DNA of 64,000 nt, from positions 1-64,000 of the forward strand of contig CAXMSE010000034.1 in the NCBI GenBank assembly GCA_964196195.1, in the 5' to 3' direction. Source of the DNA: OFTM10 sp964196195 (GTDB lineage: Bacteria > Actinomycetota > Acidimicrobiia > Acidimicrobiales > Aldehydirespiratoraceae). The position numbers and the translations under genes are program-made. Within the stretch, counting starts at the first letter, position 1, and every line of letters begins with the position of its first letter. The notes beneath the pieces are model-generated. The model saw nothing but the letters and a program-made list of their open reading frames with translations, did no database searches and had not been told where the DNA came from. Below, piece by piece: positions 41,347 through 50,943 of the stretch.

Positions 41347-42426
41347 ATGGCAGTCATTTCGATAAAGCAGCTGCTGGAGGCCGGCGTCCATTTCGGCCAT
41401 CAGACTCGTCGCTGGAACCCCAAGATGAAGCGGTTCATCCACGGCGAGCGTTCGGGTATCCACATCGTGGATCTCCACCAGACGCTCAACCATCTCGAGG
41501 CGTCCTACGTCTTCGTGCGAGATCTCGTCGCCAACGGCGGCACGGTGCTGTTCATCGGAACGAAAAAGCAGGCTCAGGACTCCATCCAGTCCTATGCCGA
41601 ACGTTGCAACATGCCGTACATCAACGAGCGCTGGCTCGGCGGCATGCTCACCAACTTCCAGACCATCTCCAAGCGCGTAAGCAAGATGCAGGACTACCGT
41701 CGCATGCGCGATTCGGGCGAGTTCGAAGCCATGCCGAAGAAGGAAGCCCTCCTCATCGGGCGCGAGCTCGTGAAGCTCGAGCGCAACCTGGGTGGTATCC
41801 GCGACATGCAGAAGCTGCCCCAGGCGGTCTTCGTGCTCGACACCACGAAGGAGCACATCGCTGTCACCGAGGCCCGCAAGATCGGTATCCCGATCGTGGC
41901 CGTGGTCGACACCAACTGTGATCCCGACCTCGTCGACTACGCCATCCCGGGCAACGATGATGCGATCCGCGCCGGTGAGCTCATGACCCGCGTGATCAGC
42001 GATGCCGTGCTCGAGGGGCGCTTCATTCGCTCCAAGCGCGCTGAGAAGGCAGGCGAGGGAGCCAAGCGCAACGCCCTTCAAGAGGCCGAGGTGGCCGAAC
42101 AACAGGCCCAGGCCCGTGCCGCTGCCGCGGCCGAAGCCGCCGAGCGCGAGGCCCGCGTGGCCGCGGCCAAGGTCGAAGCCCCCGAGCCCGAGGCTGTAGT
42201 CGAAGCGCCTGTGTCTGCTGTCGAGCCCGAGGCTGTAGTCGAAGCGCCTGTGCCTGCTGTCGAGCCCGAGGCTGTAGTCGAAGCGCCTGTGCCTGTGCCT
42301 GCGCCCGAGCCTGTTGTCGAGGTGCCTGCTGTCGAGCCCGAGGCTGTAGTCGAGGCCGCCACCGAAGTTGTCGCGAGCGACGACGCGCCGCCGGCCGCCG
42401 GTGATGCCGGTACACCGCAGGCCTGA
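41347..42426 (+). CDS. rpsB: 30S ribosomal protein S2 with long acidic/proline repeat tail
   Basis: A 359-residue S2. The ribosomal part is residues 1-235: [67 protein letters not shown] and [23 protein letters not shown]. The last 120 residues form an Ala/Glu helix and then tandem repeats of [13 protein letters not shown] (13 residues; 42190-42306), much longer than the S2 of E. coli (about 240 residues). GGGAGA 4 nt before ATG 41347 is the ribosome site; upstream in-frame codons are not S2-like. First gene of rpsB-tsf-pyrH-frr-cdsA. Confidence 0.96.
   Translation: MAVISIKQLLEAGVHFGHQTRRWNPKMKRFIHGERSGIHIVDLHQTLNHLEASYVFVRDLVANGGTVLFIGTKKQAQDSIQSYAERCNMPYINERWLGGMLTNFQTISKRVSKMQDYRRMRDSGEFEAMPKKEALLIGRELVKLERNLGGIRDMQKLPQAVFVLDTTKEHIAVTEARKIGIPIVAVVDTNCDPDLVDYAIPGNDDAIRAGELMTRVISDAVLEGRFIRSKRAEKAGEGAKRNALQEAEVAEQQAQARAAAAAEAAEREARVAAAKVEAPEPEAVVEAPVSAVEPEAVVEAPVPAVEPEAVVEAPVPVPAPEPVVEVPAVEPEAVVEAATEVVASDDAPPAAGDAGTPQA
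42190..42306 (+). repeat. 39-bp tandem repeat inside rpsB (three units)
   Basis: Units start at 42190, 42229 and 42268, each beginning GAGGCTGTAGTCGAAGCGCC and encoding [12 protein letters not shown] 13-residue repeats; the third unit differs at its end, and a further partial unit begins at 42340. Units one and two differ at a single base. Such near-identical units are prone to slippage, so tail length may vary between strains. Confidence 0.9.
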
Positions 42427-42481
42427 GTCCTCACCCTCATAAACATCTAATCTCTCCCAGACTCAACAAGGAACGAACCGA

Positions 42482-43270
42482 ATGTCTTTTTCCGCGAAGG
42501 ACGTCAAGGCGTTACGCGACGCCACCGGCGCCGGAATGATGGATGCCAAGCGAGCTCTCACCGATAGCGATGGCGACATGGAAGCCGCCACCCAGTCGTT
42601 GAGGGAGAAGGGTCTGGCCAAGGCCGCGGCTCGCAGCGACCGCGACAACGACGAGGGCACCATCGCACTCGCGATAGAAGGAAATGTCGCGGCCTTCGTG
42701 CAGGTGAAGACCGAGACCGACTTCTCAGCCAAGAACGAAGCCGTCACCTCGCTGGCCGACACCCTTGCTCACGTCGTGCTTGCTGATGGTGTCGATGCTC
42801 TGGCTTCCCACACTTCTTCGATCGAAGACCTCCAGGTCAAGATCAAGGAAAACATCGCCCTCGGTGCGGTTGAGCGGGTCGAAGCCGCGGAGGGAAACCT
42901 CCTCGACACCTATCTGCACGTTCAGGACGGCCGTGGAGTCATCGCCGTGGTGGTCGAAGGCGCCGGCGTGAACGAGGACGACCTCCATCAGGTGGCGCTG
43001 CACATAGCGTTCGCCAAGCCGACCTATCTGTCGGCAGACGAGATCCCCGACGACGAGGTGGCCAAGGAGCGCGAGTCGCTTCTGGAGATCACCAAGGCCG
43101 AGGGCAAGCCCGAGCAAGCCTGGGAGAAAATCGTCGAAGGTCGGATGCGAGGCTGGCTCGGTGAGCGAGTCCTCCTCGAGCAGGGACTCCACGGCGACAA
43201 GACTGCCGTGCGAGACAGTCTCGGCGGTGGGTCGATCGTCCGGTTCGTCCAGGTTGTGATCGGGTCCTGA
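42482..43270 (+). CDS. tsf: translation elongation factor Ts
   Basis: A 262-residue EF-Ts. The UBA-like N-terminus is [23 protein letters not shown], followed by [24 protein letters not shown] with the signature TDF region, then the two core subdomains ending [18 protein letters not shown] and VVRF-like [10 protein letters not shown]. It recycles EF-Tu-GDP. AAGGAACG upstream of ATG 42482 serves as ribosome site. It lies 55 bp after rpsB. Confidence 0.95.
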   Translation: MSFSAKDVKALRDATGAGMMDAKRALTDSDGDMEAATQSLREKGLAKAAARSDRDNDEGTIALAIEGNVAAFVQVKTETDFSAKNEAVTSLADTLAHVVLADGVDALASHTSSIEDLQVKIKENIALGAVERVEAAEGNLLDTYLHVQDGRGVIAVVVEGAGVNEDDLHQVALHIAFAKPTYLSADEIPDDEVAKERESLLEITKAEGKPEQAWEKIVEGRMRGWLGERVLLEQGLHGDKTAVRDSLGGGSIVRFVQVVIGS

Positions 43271-43274
43271 TCTG

Positions 43275-44042
43275 ATGAGCGACGGCAACGCAACCCGGGG
43301 AACTACACCTGCTCGATGGAATCGGGTCTTGTTGAAACTATCCGGCGAGGCGTTCGCCGGGCCTCTCGACTTCGGCATCGACGGCACCACGGTCCGCGCC
43401 ATCGCGGAAGATATCGTGGCGGCCAAAGCCCAATTCGACATCGACATAGCAGTGGTGGTCGGTGGTGGCAACATCTGGCGCGGCATCGAGGGCGCGGGCG
43501 AGGGAATGGATCCCGCCCAATCCGACTACATGGGAATGCTGGCCACGGTTATGAACGGACTGGCCCTTCAGGACACACTCGAGCAGATGGGTGCCCCAAC
43601 CCGCGTCCAGTCGGCCATCCACATGGCTCAGATCGCCGAGCCCTACATCCGCAGGCGGGCCACCCGCCATCTGGAGAAGGGGCGCATAGTCATCTTCGCC
43701 GGCGGAACGGGCAATCCCTTCTTCACCACCGACACCGCAGCCTCCTTGAGGGCGGTGGAGATCGAGGCCGACGCCGTGCTCAAGGGAACCCACGGGGGCA
43801 CCGACGGCATCTACACCTCCGACCCTCGCCTCCACCCCGACGCCACCAAGCTCGAACGGGTCTCCTATCTCGATGTGCTCAACCGGGGCCTCAAGGTGAT
43901 GGACTCCACCGCGATCTCACTGTGCATGGACAACTCCCTTCCCATCGTGGTTTTCGATCTGATGGGGGAGGGAAACCTGCAATCCCTACTCGGAGGCCAA
44001 TCGGTCGGTACGCTCGTCGATGACCAAGGGGTTACTGAGTGA
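43275..44042 (+). CDS. pyrH: UMP kinase
   Basis: A 255-residue bacterial UMP kinase of the amino-acid-kinase fold: [19 protein letters not shown], then [34 protein letters not shown] and [38 protein letters not shown]. It phosphorylates UMP to UDP and is usually inhibited by UTP and activated by GTP. ATG 43275 is 4 nt after the tsf stop, and the 3' end overlaps frr by 4 bp. Confidence 0.97.
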   Translation: MSDGNATRGTTPARWNRVLLKLSGEAFAGPLDFGIDGTTVRAIAEDIVAAKAQFDIDIAVVVGGGNIWRGIEGAGEGMDPAQSDYMGMLATVMNGLALQDTLEQMGAPTRVQSAIHMAQIAEPYIRRRATRHLEKGRIVIFAGGTGNPFFTTDTAASLRAVEIEADAVLKGTHGGTDGIYTSDPRLHPDATKLERVSYLDVLNRGLKVMDSTAISLCMDNSLPIVVFDLMGEGNLQSLLGGQSVGTLVDDQGVTE

Positions 44043-44608
44043 GCAAAGAGATGCTCGAGTTGGTCCTCGAAGAGGCCAACGAAAAGATGGATGCGGCGGT
44101 GGGCCAGGCTCGCCGCGATTTTTCCACTGTCCGTACCGGTCGGGCATCGTCGGCGATTTTCGAGAAACTCACCATCGAGGCCTACGGTGTGGAGATGCGG
44201 CTCCAGGAGGTGGCGAGTTTTGCGGTGCCCGAAGCGCGCCAGTTGATCGTCACCCCTCACGATATGAACAATCTCGAGGCGATCGAGCGCTCGATAATCA
44301 GCGCCAACATGGGCCTCACACCCAGCAACGACGGTCGCATCATCCGGCTCAACTTTCCTGCGCTCACCGAGGAGCGGCGCCGCGACCTCGTGAAAGTCGT
44401 CGGCGGGATGGCCGAGGAGGCCAAGCAGCGGATCAACGGGGTCCGACGCTCCGCTCGCAAGGAGCTTGACGATCTGGCCGACGACGGGGGAGTCTCGTCG
44501 GACGACATTCAGCGAGCTGAGCATCAGCTCGACACCCTGAAGGACGAGTTCATTGGCATGATTGACGCTGCGCAGGCCCAAAAGGAAGAGGAGTTGCTCG
44601 AGGTCTGA
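44039..44608 (+). CDS. frr: ribosome recycling factor
   Basis: A 189-residue [93 protein letters not shown] and the long C-terminal helix with [14 protein letters not shown]. It splits post-termination ribosomes with EF-G. GTG 44039 overlaps the pyrH stop (GTGA), so translation is coupled. Confidence 0.97.
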   Translation: MSKEMLELVLEEANEKMDAAVGQARRDFSTVRTGRASSAIFEKLTIEAYGVEMRLQEVASFAVPEARQLIVTPHDMNNLEAIERSIISANMGLTPSNDGRIIRLNFPALTEERRRDLVKVVGGMAEEAKQRINGVRRSARKELDDLADDGGVSSDDIQRAEHQLDTLKDEFIGMIDAAQAQKEEELLEV

Positions 44609-44636
44609 CCTCGAGTGACACCAGAAGGGCATTTCC

Positions 44637-45938
44637 GTGACCGACGATTCAAACGACCACAACGAGTTCGAGGCCTTCCAGGTTGTCGACGGTGATGTTC
44701 CCGACGACGACTTCGCGGCACCGGGCCGATCGGTGTTCGGCGACGACGATGTGTCGTTCGACGACGATGATGATGCCGTTCCTCACTGGAGCGAGCCGCC
44801 CACCGGAGCGGTCCCCAAAGTAGGGGGCACCGCCGATGCGGTCACCTTCGATCCCACGCCAGAGCCCAGCCTCGCCGAGGCTGCGCCTGACGAGCTCGCG
44901 GCTTGGTCTGACGCTCCGTCGTCGCCTCGTTGGGCCGACGATGAGCAGGCTCCCATCGCGCCGGTCCAGATCGGCGAGGAGAGCGAGATCGCCGACGACT
45001 TCTTCGCCTTTGATGATCAGGCCAAGCCATCTCGGCTCGGTGCGCCGGTCGAGGCATCCGACGACCCGTCGATCGCAGCCCAGCTGGGCGCGGCCGCGGG
45101 CTCTGGTTCGGGCCGTGATCTGCCCATGGCCGTCGTTGTCGGGGTGGGCCTCGCGGCCCTGATCCTCGCTGCCATGTCCGTCGGTCCCGTGGCGGCGCTG
45201 GTGGTGGTCACGATCGCCCTCGGCCTGGCCGCGGTCGAGTTCTACAACGCGGTGCGACTCGCCGGTCATCAACCGGCGGTGCTCCTCGGGCTCACCGCAG
45301 TGGTCACGATGCCACTCGCCGTCTACTGGCGGGGCGAGGCGGCCATGACCCTCGTGATCGTGCTGTCGGTCGTGTTCGGTGCCCTGTGGTACCTCATGGG
45401 GGTGAGCACCGACGGCGTGATGCGTGGTCTCGGCTCCACGATGTTGGGTATCGTGCACATCGGCCTGCTGGGGTCGTTCGCGGCTCTGATGCTCTCGATC
45501 GACACCCACGGAACCGGACTACTCACCGCCGCAATCCTCCTCACCGTTGCCTACGATGTCGGTGGCCTCGCCGTAGGTCGCACGATCGGTCGCACGCCCT
45601 TGTCGGCCGCGAGTCCCAACAAGACCGTCGAGGGTTTGCTCGGTGGGATGGGAGCTGCGGTGGGCGCCGCGGTTCTGATGGCCGTTCTCGAGCAGCCGGC
45701 TCCGTTTGCGCTATCAGACTCCGGTGGCGGGTTCGGCGACATACTCCTACTCGGGGTCGCAGTGGCGATCGCGGCGCCGATCGGTGATCTCGCCGAGTCG
45801 CTCATGAAGCGCGATCTTGGGGTGAAGGACATGGGGTCGATCCTCCCCGGCCACGGTGGCTTGCTCGATCGTTTCGACGGCCTCCTGTTCGTGCTGCCCA
45901 CCACTTGGTACGTGGCCAACGCCGTTCTCTTCACCTGA
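44637..45938 (+). CDS. cdsA: phosphatidate cytidylyltransferase with acidic N-terminal extension
   Basis: A 433-residue CDP-diacylglycerol synthase. Residues 1-160 are an Asp/Glu-rich, low-complexity extension not needed by the family (DDDFAAPGRSVFGDDD, EEIAD-like stretches). Residues 165-433 contain about seven membrane helices and the family signature SLMKRDLGVKDMGSILPGHGGLLDRFDGLLF (written in part: KDMGSILPGHGGLLDRFD). It makes CDP-diacylglycerol for phospholipids. The order frr-cdsA-dxr-rseP is standard. GTG 44637 follows frr by 28 nt. Confidence 0.93.
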   Translation: MTDDSNDHNEFEAFQVVDGDVPDDDFAAPGRSVFGDDDVSFDDDDDAVPHWSEPPTGAVPKVGGTADAVTFDPTPEPSLAEAAPDELAAWSDAPSSPRWADDEQAPIAPVQIGEESEIADDFFAFDDQAKPSRLGAPVEASDDPSIAAQLGAAAGSGSGRDLPMAVVVGVGLAALILAAMSVGPVAALVVVTIALGLAAVEFYNAVRLAGHQPAVLLGLTAVVTMPLAVYWRGEAAMTLVIVLSVVFGALWYLMGVSTDGVMRGLGSTMLGIVHIGLLGSFAALMLSIDTHGTGLLTAAILLTVAYDVGGLAVGRTIGRTPLSAASPNKTVEGLLGGMGAAVGAAVLMAVLEQPAPFALSDSGGGFGDILLLGVAVAIAAPIGDLAESLMKRDLGVKDMGSILPGHGGLLDRFDGLLFVLPTTWYVANAVLFT

Positions 45939-45967
45939 GCCGCGTGGGGGGATGCCCGCCCACCGCC

Positions 45968-45973
45968 TAGCGT
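45968..45973 (+). promoter_or_regulatory. candidate -10 element of dxr
   Basis: TAGCGT lies 7 nt before GTG 45981 (4 nt before GTG 45978), with no ribosome site. It suggests an extra promoter inside the rpsB-ispG run and favours the second GTG as start. Confidence 0.42.
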
Positions 45974-45980
45974 CGTCGTG

Positions 45981-47159
45981 GTGACCACCGCAGTAGCTGT
46001 CCTCGGCTCGTCGGGTTCGATCGGAACCCAGACCCTCGACATCATTGGTGGCGCGCCCGATCGGTATCGCGTGTCGGCGCTGGGCGTGGGCAGCTCGGTC
46101 GACGCCGTCGTCGCTCAAGCCGAGAAGTTTCGCCCCGATGTGGTGGCGGTGGGTGATGAGTCGGCCGCTACCGAAGTCGCCGCGAGGGTGCCTCCAGGGG
46201 TGGAGGTACTCACCGGCTCCACCGCGCTGGCCGACGCCGCTCTCACCGCCGACACGGTCATCAACGGCGTTGTGGGCTTCGCCGGACTCTCCGTCACCCT
46301 CGCCACCCTCGAGGCCGGTAAGCGGCTCGGTCTGGCCAACAAGGAGTCGCTCATCGCGGCGGGGCCGGTGGTTCAACGGGCATGGGCGACCCCGGGGGCC
46401 GAGCTCATTCCGGTCGACAGCGAACACTGCGCGATCCATCAATGCCTGCGGTCCAATGAGATAGGCGGGAAGATCGGTCCGGCCGATCGGGTTGAAAAGG
46501 TCGTGCTCACTGCAAGCGGCGGCCCGTTCAGAGGCCGCACCCGAAATGATCTCGAGTCGGTCGGTATCGACGATGCCCTCGCTCACCCCACCTGGTCGAT
46601 GGGACCCAAGATCACCATCGATTCGTCCACCCTCATGAACAAGGGTCTCGAGGTGATCGAAGCCCACGAGTTGTTCGGAATCGGGTTCGACGACATCGGT
46701 GTGGTGGTTCACCCCCAGTCGGTGATCCACTCGATGGTCACGTTCACCGACGGCGCCACGATGGCCCAGCTGTCGATGCCCGACATGCGCTTGTGCATTG
46801 GCTACGCATTGGCCTTTCCCGACCGATTGGAGGTGCCCTATGGCGCCATCGACTGGTCGGAACTCTCCCGACTCGATTTCCAGGCCCCGGATCTCGAGGC
46901 CTTCCCCTGTCTGCGTCTGGCCTATGAGGCCGGGCGGGCTGGTGAATCCGCGCCGGCCTGGCTCAGCGCCGCCAACGAGGTCGCCGTCGAGGCATTTCTC
47001 AAGGGTGAGATCCGCTGGGTCGACATCTCCGTTGTGCTCGAGGCCGTGTTGCAGGATTGGCCGGGCACTGCGGCAAGCGACGTGGACGCAGTGTTGGAGA
47101 TCGATCGACGCGCTCGCATCGCGGCTGCAGACATGATCACCAGGAAGGTCCACGCATGA
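45981..47159 (+). CDS. dxr: 1-deoxy-D-xylulose 5-phosphate reductoisomerase
   Basis: A 392-residue DXR of the MEP isoprenoid pathway. The NADPH-binding start is VAVLGSSGSIGTQTLDII. The catalytic region is IPVDSEHCAIHQCL, followed by LTASGGPFRG, HPTWSMGPKITIDSSTLMNKGLEVIEAHELFG and VVVHPQSVIHSMV, all with the expected acidic, Ser/Asn/Lys and His residues. It acts two steps upstream in the same pathway as IspG, encoded two genes downstream. The stop overlaps the rseP start (ATGA). Confidence 0.96.
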   Translation: MTTAVAVLGSSGSIGTQTLDIIGGAPDRYRVSALGVGSSVDAVVAQAEKFRPDVVAVGDESAATEVAARVPPGVEVLTGSTALADAALTADTVINGVVGFAGLSVTLATLEAGKRLGLANKESLIAAGPVVQRAWATPGAELIPVDSEHCAIHQCLRSNEIGGKIGPADRVEKVVLTASGGPFRGRTRNDLESVGIDDALAHPTWSMGPKITIDSSTLMNKGLEVIEAHELFGIGFDDIGVVVHPQSVIHSMVTFTDGATMAQLSMPDMRLCIGYALAFPDRLEVPYGAIDWSELSRLDFQAPDLEAFPCLRLAYEAGRAGESAPAWLSAANEVAVEAFLKGEIRWVDISVVLEAVLQDWPGTAASDVDAVLEIDRRARIAAADMITRKVHA

Positions 47160-48604
47160 ATGAGACCAAGAACGACTTCACCGGGTTGGCCCTGCTGATC
47201 GGTGCGATCGTGGCTCTGGGCGTGTTTGCCGGCTGGAGCTGGGCGATCGTCGTGCTGGCGATCATCTTCATGATCTTCATGCACGAACTCGGCCACTATC
47301 TCACCGCCAAGTGGACCGGCATGAAGGTCACCGAGTTCTTCATCGGATTCGGGCCCAGGCTCTGGTCGTTCCGAAAAGGCGAAACCGAATACGGCGTGAA
47401 AGGGATTCCTGCGGGTGCCTACGTGCGCATCATCGGAATGAACAATCTCGACGATGTGGAGGAGGGCGACGAGGACCGCGCCTATCGCGTGAAGTCGTTC
47501 CCCCGCCGCCTGCTGGTTGTGTCGGCGGGTTCGGCAATGCACTTCATGATGGCCATCGTTTTGATATTTGTCCTGGTCACCGCTTACGGCGTCGGTAGCG
47601 ACGACGGTAGCTGGGCCATCGGCTCGGTATCCGACGCGAGCGCGGCCGCCGCGCTCGACCTGGAGGTTGGCGACGAAATCGTCTCCCTCGATGGTGTCGA
47701 GGTGGCTGATTTCATCCAGTTCGGCGACATCGTGGTGGAGCGAGGTGGCCAACTCGTGGAGGTGGTCTGGGAACGCGACGGTGAGGTATTCACCGAGTCG
47801 GTCATCCTCGGCGCTCGGCTCACCCCTGAAGGAGCCGACGGCATCGAGGGCCTCATTCCCCGCGACCGAATCCTCGCAGTCGAGGGAATTGATGTTTTCT
47901 CGTGGGAGGACTTCGTGGCGGTCAGCGGGGATCGGCTCGGCGAGGAACTCTCGGTCATCGTCGACCCTGCTCGTGAGCTCACTCCGCGCGTGATCGATGG
48001 GGTGGTGGTCAACACACTCGCCGATAGCGAGGTAGCCACCACCGGTTTCTTCGGGGTGAGCCAGGAGCCGGCCCGTGAGACGCTCGGCGTGTTCGACGGG
48101 GCCGAGCGGGCCGTCACCGAGTTCGGCGAGCTCACCCAGCAGGCCACCACGGGCCTGGTGCGCTTCTTCACCCCTGGCACCCTCTCGAACTTCTTCACCG
48201 ACACCGTCGACGTTTCGTCCGATGTCACCGAGCAGACAGGAGTGGCCGAGGATCGGGAGCTAGCCAGCCGGGCGCTCGACATCCGAAACCCCGACGAAGA
48301 TCGAATCCTGTCGATCTACGGAGCGGCGCGGGCCGGAGCAAGCTTCGACGTGGAGGGGCTCTTGTTCTTCCTGGCTGCCCTCAACATATTCGTAGGCGTG
48401 TTCAACCTGGTGCCGCTCCCGCCCCTCGATGGTGGCCATGTGGCAGTGGCCATCTATGAACGTGTCCGATCCATCGGTGGGCGCCGCCACGAGGTCGACT
48501 ACGCCAAGTTGTTGCCCCTCACCTACACCGTCTTCGCGGTGCTGATGGTGATCGGCATGTTCGCCCTGTTCCGCGACATCGTCGACCCCATCGATCTCGG
48601 CTGA
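47156..48604 (+). CDS. rseP: site-2 protease RseP-family zinc metallopeptidase
   Basis: A 482-residue M50 membrane protease. Helix 1 carries HELGH (43-47) and the third ligand motif is VFNLVPLPPLDGGH (about 420-433). A PDZ-like region with LEVGDEIVSLDGVEV (about 165-179), probably a second one, and two further helices lie between and after. It performs intramembrane cleavage of anti-sigma factors or signal-peptide remnants. Position between dxr and ispG is conserved in actinobacteria. Confidence 0.94.
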   Translation: MNETKNDFTGLALLIGAIVALGVFAGWSWAIVVLAIIFMIFMHELGHYLTAKWTGMKVTEFFIGFGPRLWSFRKGETEYGVKGIPAGAYVRIIGMNNLDDVEEGDEDRAYRVKSFPRRLLVVSAGSAMHFMMAIVLIFVLVTAYGVGSDDGSWAIGSVSDASAAAALDLEVGDEIVSLDGVEVADFIQFGDIVVERGGQLVEVVWERDGEVFTESVILGARLTPEGADGIEGLIPRDRILAVEGIDVFSWEDFVAVSGDRLGEELSVIVDPARELTPRVIDGVVVNTLADSEVATTGFFGVSQEPARETLGVFDGAERAVTEFGELTQQATTGLVRFFTPGTLSNFFTDTVDVSSDVTEQTGVAEDRELASRALDIRNPDEDRILSIYGAARAGASFDVEGLLFFLAALNIFVGVFNLVPLPPLDGGHVAVAIYERVRSIGGRRHEVDYAKLLPLTYTVFAVLMVIGMFALFRDIVDPIDLG

Positions 48605-48636
48605 CCATTTACGCCAGTTCGGTTCGGCGGGGCCGG

Positions 48637-48642
48637 TAGATT
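48637..48642 (+). promoter_or_regulatory. candidate -10 element of ispG
   Basis: TAGATT lies 6 nt before GTG 48649, no ribosome site between, in the 44-bp gap after rseP. Confidence 0.4.
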
Positions 48643-48648
48643 TGTTTG

Positions 48649-49881
48649 GTGGAGTTCACCAAGAGTTTCCCTCGTCGCGAAACCCGTCAGGTGATGGTGG
48701 GCGACGTGCCCGTCGGTGGGGGAGCGCCCATCACGGTTCAGTCGATGACCGTCACCAAGACCGCCGATCACGAGGCCACCCTGCAGCAGATCTACGCCCT
48801 CGCCGCGGCGGGGGCCGACATAGTTCGCTGCACATGCAACGAGCCGGAAGCAGCGGAGGGACTCGCCCGTATCGTGCCCCGTTCCCCGGTGCCCATAGTG
48901 GCCGACATCCACCACCAGTATCGGCGAGCGCTCGAGGCGCTCGAGGCAGGAGTGCACTGCCTCCGCCTCAATCCGGGCAACATTCGTAACCCCGAGCACA
49001 TCAAGCTGGTGGCTCGCGAGGCCAAGGATCGCAACGTGCCGATCCGTATTGGGGTCAACGGCGGGTCCCTCCACCCCGATCTCTACAAGAAATACGGCGA
49101 CAAGGTCACCCCTGAGGCGATGGTGGAGTCGGCCCTTCAGGAGATCGCTTATTTCGACGACGTAGGGTTCGACCTGATCAAGATCTCAGTGAAGGCCTCG
49201 AGCGTTCCCTTGATGATCGAGGCCTATCGCCAGTTGGCCGAGGCAACCAATCATCCCCTTCATCTCGGCGTCACCGAAGCGGGCCCGCCCCCAATCGGCA
49301 CGCTCAAGGCCACCGCCGGCATGGCCACCCTTCTCGCCGAGGGCATCGGCGACACGATTCGCTACTCGCTCACCGCCGATCCGGTGCAAGAAGCCAGGGC
49401 GGGGCGACAACTGCTCGAGATTCTCGGACTCCGAGAGCGCAAGAATGTCGACCTCATTGCCTGCCCCAGCTGTGGCCGCGCCGAAGTCGACGTGTTCACC
49501 ATCGCCCAGGACGCGATGACAGCTTTCGGTGAGCGGAAGATTCCCCTTCAGGTCGCGGTGATGGGATGTGTGGTCAACGGTCCGGGTGAAGCGCGCGACG
49601 CCGATCTAGGGATCGCCGCGGGCAACAAGCGAGGCCACCTGTTTGTGAAGGGCCAAAACGTCATGGTGGTGCCTGAGGACGAGATGGTCGACACCCTTAT
49701 CGAGTGGGCCGAGTTCATTCACGAGCACGGCGCGGAGGCGGCCCTCGATCGAGCGGCGGCCACCAAGGACGCGGCCAAACGGGCCGCCGACGAGGACCGT
49801 AATCGTAATCTCGACGTGAGGGGCGACGACGCCAACGCCAGTGAAGCCGTGATCGCCGAGATTCGCCGCTCGGCCAACTGA
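48649..49881 (+). CDS. ispG: 4-hydroxy-3-methylbut-2-enyl diphosphate synthase
   Basis: A 410-residue IspG. The TIM-barrel part contains VGGGAPITVQSMTVTKT, LRLNPGNIRN and LGVTEAGPPPIGTLKA. The [4Fe-4S] domain carries CPSCGRAEVD and CVVNGPGEARDADLG, giving the three ligand cysteines and the glutamate. The C-terminal 45 residues are an Ala/Arg/Asp-rich extension. It converts MEcPP to HMBPP in the MEP pathway with dxr nearby. GTG 48649 is preferred over TTG 48646 because of the TAGATT element and codon choice. Confidence 0.96.
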   Translation: MEFTKSFPRRETRQVMVGDVPVGGGAPITVQSMTVTKTADHEATLQQIYALAAAGADIVRCTCNEPEAAEGLARIVPRSPVPIVADIHHQYRRALEALEAGVHCLRLNPGNIRNPEHIKLVAREAKDRNVPIRIGVNGGSLHPDLYKKYGDKVTPEAMVESALQEIAYFDDVGFDLIKISVKASSVPLMIEAYRQLAEATNHPLHLGVTEAGPPPIGTLKATAGMATLLAEGIGDTIRYSLTADPVQEARAGRQLLEILGLRERKNVDLIACPSCGRAEVDVFTIAQDAMTAFGERKIPLQVAVMGCVVNGPGEARDADLGIAAGNKRGHLFVKGQNVMVVPEDEMVDTLIEWAEFIHEHGAEAALDRAAATKDAAKRAADEDRNRNLDVRGDDANASEAVIAEIRRSAN

Positions 49882-49896
49882 GAATCGGAGAGTGGT

Positions 49897-50313
49897 GTGG
49901 CCCATATCGTCGCCGACCTGGCTATGGCTCGCAGCCGCTCCTTTCCGCCGGTCTCCGCGAAAAGCGGGCGCCAGGCTGATGGCTACGCCAAGGCCGGGCC
50001 CAAGGCCCGCTCGATCCTTGTTCCCCTCACCCAGGCCGAGTTCGATCGGGCCCAGTATTTCCGCCGTTATCAGCGCTCCGCGATCCGGGGAGGTATCGCC
50101 TGTGCCGTGTTCGGGCTAGCGCTCGCTCGCTTCCCGGTGGTGCTCCCGCTGGGAATCGTGATCGCCATTCTCTCGGGTGTCCTGTGGGTGGTGGCCACCA
50201 TCGGGCTCAACGCCTATCTACCCGGAGTCGACATCGACGAGGAACGTGGAAAAGTGGAACTCAGTCGAGTCCACAAGCGGTTTGTCGCCGCCGTTACCGA
50301 GGCTGCCAGCTGA
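49897..50313 (+). CDS. small two-helix membrane protein, uncharacterised
   Basis: A 138-residue protein: a basic N-terminal half (ARSRSFPPVSAKSGRQADGYAKAGPKARSI), then two adjacent membrane helices (IRGGIACAVFGLALARFPVVL and LGIVIAILSGVLWVVATIGL, about 64-103) and a charged C-terminus (DIDEERGKVELSRVHKRF). Not recognised. GGAGAG 6-11 nt before GTG 49897 is the ribosome site. It is the last gene before a clear terminator, so it ends the rpsB-ispG transcription unit. Confidence 0.65.
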   Translation: MAHIVADLAMARSRSFPPVSAKSGRQADGYAKAGPKARSILVPLTQAEFDRAQYFRRYQRSAIRGGIACAVFGLALARFPVVLPLGIVIAILSGVLWVVATIGLNAYLPGVDIDEERGKVELSRVHKRFVAAVTEAAS

Positions 50314-50350
50314 TAGGCTGGCGCTCGACGTTCGAACCCGGTGACGGATT

Positions 50351-50379
50351 AGGCGTGGCCCTAGGCCACGCCTTTCTTG
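50351..50379 (+). terminator. Rho-independent terminator
   Basis: AGGCGTGGCC (50351-50360), loop CTA, GGCCACGCCT (50364-50373), then TTCTTG. A perfect 10-bp stem with a T-rich tail. It separates the isoprenoid/phospholipid run from the rimP-nusA-infB operon. Confidence 0.85.
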
Positions 50380-50433
50380 ATTAGGGACTCGGACGGTTCC
50401 CTTGACAGCAGCTCACCATGAGGAGGTGACGAG

Positions 50434-50943
50434 ATGGCGATCATCGATCGTGTGCGAGAGCTCGTCAGTTCCGTGGTGGCCGACTCCGGCGCAGAAATAT
50501 ACGACATCGAGTTCAACGGCGGGCTTCTGCGGATCCTCATCGACGTCGATGGTGGTGTCGACGTAGCCACCATCAGGACCATCAGCCGTGCCGCGGGCCG
50601 CATCCTCGACGAGGCCGACCCCATTCCCGGCCGATACACCCTTGAGGTGTCGAGTCCCGGCCTCGAGAGGCCGTTACGCACAGCGGATCACTATCAGCGG
50701 GCCGCCGGCGAGTTGGTGAAGCTCAAGACCCTCGAAGAGGTCGATGGCGGCCGTCGGTTCAGAGGTACTGTCGGTTCGGTCGACTCCGACGGATTCGAGC
50801 TGATCACCGATGAGTCGACCCGACACTTCAGCTACGACCAGATCTCCAAGGCCAACGCTGTTTTCGAGTGGGGACCCACGCCCAAGCAGGGCGGTAAGAA
50901 CTCATCGAAGAATCGCCCCGAGAAGGAGGCCACACCGTCATGA
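50434..50943 (+). CDS. rimP: ribosome maturation factor RimP
   Basis: A 169-residue RimP. The N-terminal domain (1-80) has DSGAEIYDIEFNGGLLRILIDVDGG and ISRAAGRILDEADPIPGRYTLEVSSPGLERPLRTADHYQR; the C-terminal SH3-like barrel (about 85-150) follows, with a short basic tail. It aids 30S maturation. AGGAGGTGA (50421-50429) is a near-perfect ribosome site 4 nt before ATG 50434, unusual in a window with many leaderless genes. TTGACA at 50402-50407 may be part of the operon promoter. Its stop overlaps nusA. Confidence 0.95.
   Translation: MAIIDRVRELVSSVVADSGAEIYDIEFNGGLLRILIDVDGGVDVATIRTISRAAGRILDEADPIPGRYTLEVSSPGLERPLRTADHYQRAAGELVKLKTLEEVDGGRRFRGTVGSVDSDGFELITDESTRHFSYDQISKANAVFEWGPTPKQGGKNSSKNRPEKEATPS

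Noticed and set aside
42190..42357. Repeat region in rpsB as a non-coding array
   Set aside because: The units are in frame and encode a continuous 13-residue protein repeat.
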